A stretch of DNA of 6,442 nucleotides from Geobacter sp. (GTDB lineage: Bacteria; Desulfobacterota; Desulfuromonadia; Geobacterales; Pseudopelobacteraceae), in NCBI GenBank assembly GCA_027346925.1, contig DAIERH010000136.1, positions 1-6,442 on the forward strand. The letters run 5' to 3'. Below the pieces are notes generated by a model. That model worked only from the letters and a program-made list of their open reading frames with translations. It was not told where the DNA came from and made no database searches. Position numbers and translations under genes: made by a program. Within the stretch, counting starts at the first letter, position 1. Each line of letters begins with the position of its first letter. Below, piece after piece: positions 1 through 4,736 of this stretch.

Positions 1-2019
1 CACCCGGGCCTCCAGGTTGCGCTTCATGGCGTCGGCCGAGGCAATGAAGTATTCCTCCTGTCCGCCGTTTCTGAAGTAATACAGCCGGGAATGCTCCAGG
101 AAACGGCCGACAGTGCTGACCACGCGGATATTCTCCGACAGGCCGGGGATGCCGGGCCGGAGGCGGCAGGTGTCGCGCACGTACAGGTCGATGCGCACTC
201 CGGCCATGGAGGCGCGGTAGAGCGCCCGGCAAATGTCGCCGTCCTCCAGGGCATTCATCTTGAACTGGATCAGGCCGCCCCCCTTGTCGGCATGGGCGGC
301 CATTTCCCGGTCAATCCGCATCAACAGGGCCTTTTTCAGGAAACGGGGTGCCGGCGCGAGCTTCTGGTAGTTGCGTCGGGCCGTGAAGCCGGTGGTCAGG
401 TAATTGAACAGTTCGGTCACATCCTGGCCGATGGCCTCATCGCAGGTCAGCATGCCAACGTCGCTGTAGATGCGGGCCGTCTCGGCGTGGTAGTTGCCGG
501 TGCCGATGTGCACGTACCGCCTGAGACCGTTGTAGTCCTGGCGCACAACCAGGATCACCTTGCAGTGGGTCTTGAGCCCCACCACGCCGTAGGTGACGTG
601 GATGCCGGCCTCCTCCATCCGCTCCGCAAGCTGGATATTGGCCGCCTCGTCGAAGCGCGCCTTGAGTTCCACCACCACCGCCACCTGCTTGCCGTTCTGG
701 GCGGCCAGGATGAGCGAATCGATGATCCGGCTCTTGGTGCCGGTGCGATACAGGGTCATCTTTATGCCGCGCACCTTGGGGTCGGTGGCCGCTTCCCTGA
801 GGAAACGCTCCACCGAGGTGGAGAAGGACTCGTAGGGGTGTTGCAGCAGGATCGCGCCCACGTCGCGGATGATGTGGAAGATGTTGCGCTGGTTTTGCAA
901 GAGGGGGTGGTCGATGGGGTAATGGGGCGGGTCGTGCAACCGGGAGTGATCGAGGCCGACCAGTTCGAACAGGTCGCGCATGGCCAGCATGCCGGGAAAC
1001 TCGAACACGTCGTTCTCCTCGTCCAGTTCCAGCTCTGCCGCCAGCCGGCCCCGATGCACCGGGTCCATCCCCTGCCCGATCTCCAGCCGGACGATTGGGG
1101 CAAACTTGCGCTCCTTCAGTTCCGACTCGATCATGGCCATCAGGTCGTCGGCCTGTTCCTCGTCCTTCTCTGTGTTGGCGTTGCGCGTGACCCTGAAGAT
1201 CTCGCACGCCACGATCTCCATCCCCGGAAAGAGCATGTCCAGGTTGTGCATCATCAACTCTTCCAGCGGGATGAAGCTGTCCCCCTTGCCGACGCGGATG
1301 AACCGCGGCGTTCCCAGCCCCACGGGCACCTTGACCCGGGCCAGGGACACCTCGCGCGCCCTGGGATAGCGCAGGGTCACCAGGAGGTTGAGGGACAGGT
1401 TGGAGATAAAGGGGAAGGGATGGGCCGGGTCGATGGACTGGGGGGTCAAGAGCGGAAAGATGTTGGTGTAGTAATGCTCGCGGAGCTGTTTCTTTTCCTT
1501 CGGGGTAAGGGTGGCATGGCGCTCGATCACGATGCCCTTCTGTTCCAGAAGCGCCGTGACCTCGTGAAAGGCATGCCGTTTTCGGCCATTGATGTCCCTG
1601 ATGACGCCGTGGCACTCCGCCACCTGCTGGCGCGGCGTGCGGCCGTCCAGGGTCAACTCCCGCATGCCGGCCCCGATCTGCTGTTTGAGGCCGCCAATGC
1701 GTTTCATGAAGAATTCGTCCAGGTTGGCGCTGACGATGGCGATGAACTTCAGGCGTTCCAGGAGCGGGGTGCGCCCGTCCTCGGCTTCGTGGAGCACGCG
1801 GCGGTTGAACTCCAGCCAGGTCAGTTCCCGGTTGAGATACCATTCGCTGTCGGTCAGGTCAAAGGCCTGCAAAGGGGGACCAGCCGGTTCCCCCGCTTCC
1901 ACCGCCCCCTTCCGTGCGCCCTTTGCTTTCGCTTTTACCGGTATGACGCTGGTATCCGACACGATCGCCTTTTTCGTCTTGTTCCTGGGATGTTTTTTCG
2001 TTGCTGGAGAGGAGGTCAC
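1..2019 (-). CDS. ppk1: Polyphosphate kinase 1, C-terminus cut by window edge
   Basis: Polyphosphate kinase reversibly transfers the ATP gamma-phosphate onto a growing inorganic polyphosphate chain through a phosphohistidine intermediate. The frame is open for 673 codons with no break. The conserved core begins near residue 59 with 'WYLNRELTWLEFNRR', followed by 'SANLDEFFMKRIGGL' (Asn99, matching the ATP-binding Asn45 of E. coli PPK). The metal/phosphate-binding arginines are Arg425 in 'MTLYRTGTKS' and Arg455 in 'ARFDEAANIQL', 30 residues apart as in E. coli (375 and 405). The phosphorylated histidine is His485 in 'GLKTHCKV', and the second active-site histidine is His643 in 'FLEHSRLYYF'. The frame stops at 'SADAMKRNLEARV', so roughly 60-70 residues should lie beyond the edge. 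The GTG start at 2019-2017 is the only start codon after the upstream in-frame stop (2071-2073) and has a Shine-Dalgarno sequence. About 54 basic, Ala/Pro-rich residues precede the core. It is divergent from the rep-like gene. Identification is very secure. Confidence 0.97.
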   Translation of the reverse strand, partial: MTSSPATKKHPRNKTKKAIVSDTSVIPVKAKAKGARKGAVEAGEPAGPPLQAFDLTDSEWYLNRELTWLEFNRRVLHEAEDGRTPLLERLKFIAIVSANLDEFFMKRIGGLKQQIGAGMRELTLDGRTPRQQVAECHGVIRDINGRKRHAFHEVTALLEQKGIVIERHATLTPKEKKQLREHYYTNIFPLLTPQSIDPAHPFPFISNLSLNLLVTLRYPRAREVSLARVKVPVGLGTPRFIRVGKGDSFIPLEELMMHNLDMLFPGMEIVACEIFRVTRNANTEKDEEQADDLMAMIESELKERKFAPIVRLEIGQGMDPVHRGRLAAELELDEENDVFEFPGMLAMRDLFELVGLDHSRLHDPPHYPIDHPLLQNQRNIFHIIRDVGAILLQHPYESFSTSVERFLREAATDPKVRGIKMTLYRTGTKSRIIDSLILAAQNGKQVAVVVELKARFDEAANIQLAERMEEAGIHVTYGVVGLKTHCKVILVVRQDYNGLRRYVHIGTGNYHAETARIYSDVGMLTCDEAIGQDVTELFNYLTTGFTARRNYQKLAPAPRFLKKALLMRIDREMAAHADKGGGLIQFKMNALEDGDICRALYRASMAGVRIDLYVRDTCRLRPGIPGLSENIRVVSTVGRFLEHSRLYYFRNGGQEEYFIASADAMKRNLEARV

Positions 2020-2025
2020 GATCTG

Positions 2026-2029
2026 CTCC
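2026..2029 (-). promoter_or_regulatory. Shine-Dalgarno of ppk1 (supports the GTG start)
   Basis: On the minus strand GGAG is followed by six bases (CAGATC) plus one flanking position and then GTG at 2019-2017. This is good spacing, and no other ATG, GTG or TTG lies in frame between the upstream stop and this codon. It therefore fixes the ppk1 start. Confidence 0.7.
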
Positions 2030-2056
2030 GGGACAGGAAATTGATATACCCGAAGA

Positions 2057-2084
2057 ATATTACATTGTTTTTACAATGCCGCAA
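2057..2084 (-). promoter_or_regulatory. Candidate sigma-70-type promoter for ppk1
   Basis: On the minus strand TTGCGG (plus positions 2079-2084) and TAATAT (plus positions 2057-2062) are separated by 16 bases. Each hexamer matches 4 of 6 consensus bases. Transcription would start near position 2050, leaving a leader of about 30 nt that contains the ppk1 Shine-Dalgarno. The region is clearly AT-richer than its surroundings. The call rests on consensus matching only; there is no independent evidence. Confidence 0.4.
2063..2078. repeat. 16-bp inverted repeat, possible operator between ppk1 and the helicase gene
   Basis: CATTGT-TTTT-ACAATG is a perfect 6-bp inverted repeat with a 4-base centre. 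It fills exactly the spacer between the proposed ppk1 -35 and -10 hexamers. That position fits an operator for a dimeric regulator, or a DNA-distortion site of the MerR type, but no known box is recognised. As RNA it would form only a weak hairpin. Chance occurrence in an AT-rich stretch is possible. Confidence 0.4.
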
Positions 2085-2139
2085 CAGAATTGAAACTAAT
2101 TTGCCTCTCCACCGCCCAATGTGATACAAACCTTCAACC

Positions 2140-4146
2140 ATGAAACGACTCAACCCACCGCAGCAGCAGGCGGTCAATCATACGGTCGGCCCCCTGCTGA
2201 TCCTGGCCGGGGCAGGCTCCGGCAAGACCCAGGTCATCACCACCCGCATCGTTCACCTGCTGAAAGACCAGCGCGTACCGGCCGCCAACATCCTGGCCGT
2301 GACCTTCACCAACAAGGCGGCCCGGGAGATGAAGGAGCGCGTCGCAGCCATGGCCGGAAGCCTGGCCGAGGGGATGGTGATGTCCACCTTCCACTCCCTG
2401 GGAGTGCGCATCCTGCGGCGCGACATCCGCGCCCTGGGCTTCAAGCCAAACTTCTCCATCTATTCCACCTCGGACCAGGCCGGTGTGCTGCGCCAGGCAA
2501 TGCGCGAACTGGACTTGGACCCCAAGCAGTGCGACCCGGACGCGATCCTGTGGCGCATATCCAGCCTCAAGAACCGCCTGATGGGGCCGGCCGACTTCAA
2601 GCCGGCAAACGAAGATCGGCTGGATCTGGCCACGGCCGCCGTCTATCCCCGCTACCAGGAACTTCTCAAGGGGTTCAACGCCATCGATTTCGACGACATC
2701 ATCATGCTCTCGGTCAGGCTCCTCCAGTCCAACAAGGCGATCCTCGACCACTGGCAGGAACGGTTCCGCTACATCATGGTGGACGAATACCAGGACACCA
2801 ATGCCTCCCAGTACCTGCTGATCTCGCTTCTGGCCAAACGGCACGGCAATCTCTGCGTGGTGGGCGACGACGACCAGTCCATCTATGGTTGGCGCGGGGC
2901 CGAGGTGAAGAACATCCTCACCTTCGAACACGACTACCCCGGCTGCAAGGTGATCAAGCTGGAGCAGAACTACCGCTCCAGCGGCTCTATCCTGGAGGCG
3001 GCCAACAGCGTGATCAGGAACAACCCGGTGCGCACGGACAAGGCGCTCTGGACGGCAAGCGGCCAGGGACGCGAAATCGACCTGATCGTGGCCGCAAACG
3101 AGGAGGAAGAGGCCGCGAAGGTGGTCGAAGCCATGATGCTGGAGCAGTTCAGGGACAAATTGCTCTGGTCCGATTTTGCCGTGCTCTACCGTTCAAATTC
3201 CCAGAGCCGCGCCTTCGAGGAGCGGCTGCGCCTGGAACGCATCCCCTACGTGGTGGTGGGGGGACAACAGTTCTACGAGCGCAAGGAGGTCAAGGACGCC
3301 GTTGCCTACCTGCGGGTGATCGACAATCCCAGCGACGAGGCATCGCTCTTGCGCATCATCAACTTCCCCCGGCGGGGGATCGGCGACACCACCCTGGTGC
3401 GGCTCAACCAGTGGTCCCTGGAACATGACGTACCGCTGTTCGAGGCTTTGGGCAGGGTCGCGGAGATTCCGGAGATCTCCGAGTCCGCCAAAAAGGCGGT
3501 GACAGCCTTCCATGCCATGATCAAGGGGGTCATGGACGGTTTCAACAGCAGGTCACGCCTGGGGGAGCAGGTCAATGCCCTATTCAACCGTTTGCGCATC
3601 GAGGATGAGCTCTTCCGCACCTTGAACGACGCGGCCCAGGCCAGGAAGAGGATCGAGAACATCGAACAGGTGGTCAACTCATTGGCTGCCTTCGAGGAGC
3701 GTGAGGCCCACCCCACCCTGTCGGCCTTCCTGGAGCGGATCTCGCTCCTGGACGAGGACAAATCCGACGACGACAAGGAGCACGGTCACAACGCGGTCAC
3801 GCTCATGTCGCTCCACTCCAGCAAGGGGCTGGAATTCGACCATGTCTGGCTGGTGGGGCTGGAGGAGGACCTGCTGCCCCACAAACGCTCCATTGAGGAG
3901 GACCCGACCTGCGCCGAGGAGCGCCGGCTGTGCTACGTGGGCATCACCAGGGCGCGGCGGCACCTGACCATTTCCCGCTGCCTGGCCCGCAGAAAATACG
4001 GCACGGTGGAAGAGCGCCTTCCCAGCCGATTCCTGGCCGAGATACCGGAACACCTGCTGAACGATCCGGCAGGCGCAATTGACGGCAAGCAGGCCGATTC
4101 CGTCGATATGGCCGCCGATTTCTTCGCCCGCATGCTGGGGGAATAG
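2140..4146 (+). CDS. rep: Rep-like SF1A 3'-5' DNA helicase (UvrD/Rep/PcrA family)
   Basis: This is an ATP-driven helicase/translocase that moves 3' to 5' on single-stranded DNA. Rep proteins help forks pass bound proteins and restart. The protein has 668 residues, close to E. coli Rep (about 673), and lacks the longer C-terminal tail of UvrD/PcrA. Motifs in order: Q motif 'LNPPQQQAV' (4-12), Walker A 'GAGSGKT' (24-30), Ia 'VTFTNKAAREMKERV' (54-68), Ib 'TFHSLG' (83-88), II 'VDEYQDT' (214-220), III 'VGDDDQSIYGWRGA' (241-254), IV 'QNYRSS' (276-281), V 'LMSLHSSKGLEF' (555-566) and VI 'EERRLCYVGITRA' (593-605). The stretch 'QNYRSSGSILEAANSVIRNNP' resembles Rep more than UvrD. All catalytic residues are present. 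The ATG at 2140 is the first possible start after the in-frame TGA at 2122-2124, but there is no Shine-Dalgarno. It is divergent from ppk1 and convergent with the macro gene. A PcrA/UvrD-type role cannot be excluded. Confidence 0.93.
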   Translation: MKRLNPPQQQAVNHTVGPLLILAGAGSGKTQVITTRIVHLLKDQRVPAANILAVTFTNKAAREMKERVAAMAGSLAEGMVMSTFHSLGVRILRRDIRALGFKPNFSIYSTSDQAGVLRQAMRELDLDPKQCDPDAILWRISSLKNRLMGPADFKPANEDRLDLATAAVYPRYQELLKGFNAIDFDDIIMLSVRLLQSNKAILDHWQERFRYIMVDEYQDTNASQYLLISLLAKRHGNLCVVGDDDQSIYGWRGAEVKNILTFEHDYPGCKVIKLEQNYRSSGSILEAANSVIRNNPVRTDKALWTASGQGREIDLIVAANEEEEAAKVVEAMMLEQFRDKLLWSDFAVLYRSNSQSRAFEERLRLERIPYVVVGGQQFYERKEVKDAVAYLRVIDNPSDEASLLRIINFPRRGIGDTTLVRLNQWSLEHDVPLFEALGRVAEIPEISESAKKAVTAFHAMIKGVMDGFNSRSRLGEQVNALFNRLRIEDELFRTLNDAAQARKRIENIEQVVNSLAAFEEREAHPTLSAFLERISLLDEDKSDDDKEHGHNAVTLMSLHSSKGLEFDHVWLVGLEEDLLPHKRSIEEDPTCAEERRLCYVGITRARRHLTISRCLARRKYGTVEERLPSRFLAEIPEHLLNDPAGAIDGKQADSVDMAADFFARMLGE

Positions 4147-4154
4147 CATAAAAG

Positions 4155-4200
4155 CCTCCCCCTCAAATCCCCCCTCGCCCCCCTTTGCCAAAGGGGGGGA
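4155..4200. repeat. C-tract/G-tract hairpin repeat, dispersed-repeat type
   Basis: Three C-runs (CTCCCCCTC, ATCCCCCCTC, GCCCCCCTTT) are followed by GCC and AAAGGGGGGG. CCCCCCTTT (4178-4186) and AAAGGGGGG (4190-4198) form a perfect 9-bp stem with a 3-base loop. Elements of this look, whose minus-strand reading is 'PPFxKGGxGGI', are scattered in many copies through Geobacter-like and some other genomes; this is remembered, not searched here. The repeat occupies the 3' end of the macro-domain gene and the gap after the helicase gene. The hairpin might act as a transcription barrier between the convergent genes, but no T-run follows it on either strand. Confidence 0.7.
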
Positions 4201-4630
4201 TCTGTTCCGCCGTTATCACCTGAAACCTGTCATCGAAATACGGCTCCAAAAGCGGACGCACATCCTTCCAGGCGAGCCCCCCTCCCCCGCAGCCGGGACG
4301 CGGCACCACCACCGCTGTCCAGCCCTTCGCATCGGCCATCAGCGCCAGTTCCCGCGCCGATTGTTCGATCAGCCTCGGGTCGGGGTTTTCGTAGGGCGAA
4401 TGCTCCACCGGGAAACTGACGATGTTGTCGCCGAGATAGTGGACGTGGTTTCCCCCTTGGGCCAGCAAGGCGCCGAGGGTCGTGGGAAGTTCCGGAAACA
4501 GCCGCGCCGCCTGGGCCGCCACACCCCGCCCCATGACCCCCCTGCCGTTTTTGGCCACCTGGCCGTTGGTGGTTATGGCTATGACGGCCGTCTCCCGGTA
4601 GTCCCAGATGTTGCCCGTTATCTCGCGCAT
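4163..4630 (-). CDS. Small macro-domain protein, TARG1/ALC1-like
   Basis: A predicted stand-alone macro domain of 155 residues; such folds bind ADP-ribose or related nucleotides and some remove ADP-ribose from targets. Order of elements: 'GNIWDY' (6-11), the ligand-loop region 'TTNGQVAKNGRGVMGRGVA' (20-38), 'VHYLGDNIVSFPVEH' (63-77) and 'VVPRPGCGGGGLAWKDVRP' (108-126). The 'GVMGRGVAAQ' and 'PRxGCG..xLxW..V' patterns recall human TARG1 and the DarG macro domain. By eye, the TARG1 catalytic Lys84 and Asp125 fall on about Glu76 and Gly117, so TARG1-type catalysis looks absent. Residues 145-155 'PPFGKGGRGGI' come from the hairpin repeat and are probably not part of the fold. The ATG has GGAGG ten bases upstream. 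It is convergent with the helicase gene and divergent from the DUF255 gene; no toxin partner such as DarT lies beside it. The macro-fold assignment is fairly secure; the substrate is unknown. Confidence 0.8.
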   Translation of the reverse strand: MREITGNIWDYRETAVIAITTNGQVAKNGRGVMGRGVAAQAARLFPELPTTLGALLAQGGNHVHYLGDNIVSFPVEHSPYENPDPRLIEQSARELALMADAKGWTAVVVPRPGCGGGGLAWKDVRPLLEPYFDDRFQVITAEQIPPFGKGGRGGI

Positions 4631-4640
4631 CCCCGCACCG

Positions 4641-4645
4641 CCTCC
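4641..4645 (-). promoter_or_regulatory. Shine-Dalgarno of the macro-domain gene
   Basis: Minus-strand GGAGG, within GGGGGAGG, lies ten bases before the ATG at 4630-4628. The spacing is slightly long but usable, and it supports this ATG as the start. Confidence 0.55.
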
Positions 4646-4673
4646 CCCGATGATCAGCTTCCGACCCGTTTTC

Positions 4674-4690
4674 TGGTATCATTAGTACCA
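4674..4690 (+). promoter_or_regulatory. Imperfect dyad overlapping an extended -10-like sequence
   Basis: TGGTATCATTAGTACCA is a 17-bp dyad with arms TGGTA/TACCA; seven of its eight outer and inner pairs were checked, of which two mismatch. It includes TGG followed by TATCAT (4677-4682), an extended -10 with 5 of 6 consensus bases, pointing toward the DUF255 gene about 50 bases downstream. No good -35 hexamer sits at the usual distance. It lies in the 106-bp divergent space between the macro and DUF255 genes, so a regulator bound here could affect both. Sequence-pattern evidence only. Confidence 0.35.
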
Positions 4691-4724
4691 CAGGTCCTGA
4701 TGTACCGAAAGCGAACTTCTGGAA

Positions 4725-4729
4725 GGGAG
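4725..4729 (+). promoter_or_regulatory. Shine-Dalgarno of the DUF255 gene (supports the GTG start)
   Basis: GGGAG lies seven bases before the GTG at 4737-4739, which is ideal spacing. The overlapping ATG at 4735 is followed at once by TGA in its own frame, so it cannot be the start. The first family-conserved residues ('RLIHARSPYLLQHAENPVDW') begin nine codons after the GTG. Confidence 0.7.
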
Positions 4730-4736
4730 AACCGAT

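Noticed and set aside
437..1843. A 468-codon minus-strand open frame within ppk1 in another phase
   Set aside because: A low-complexity Arg/Pro/Gly/His product overlapping ppk1 in a shifted frame; no motif, no ribosome-binding site of note.
2063..2092. Possible Pho box upstream of ppk1 (minus-strand CTGTTGC and TTGTAAA spaced 11 bp apart)
   Set aside because: Only the TGT core matches in each half and the linker (GGCA) is not AT-rich, so it falls short of a PhoB site.
91..2124. A 677-codon plus-strand open frame across the whole ppk1 gene
   Set aside because: It runs codon-for-codon antisense to ppk1, which has full family motifs. The hypothetical product is His/Val/Gly-rich with no recognisable domain, a usual artefact of high-G+C codon use.
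2134..2931. A 265-codon minus-strand frame antisense to the helicase
   Set aside because: Antisense shadow with a compositionally biased product; no supporting start signal.
2121..3428. A 435-codon GTG-started plus frame overlapping the helicase gene
   Set aside because: It is a shifted-frame shadow of the helicase, and its product lacks any family features.
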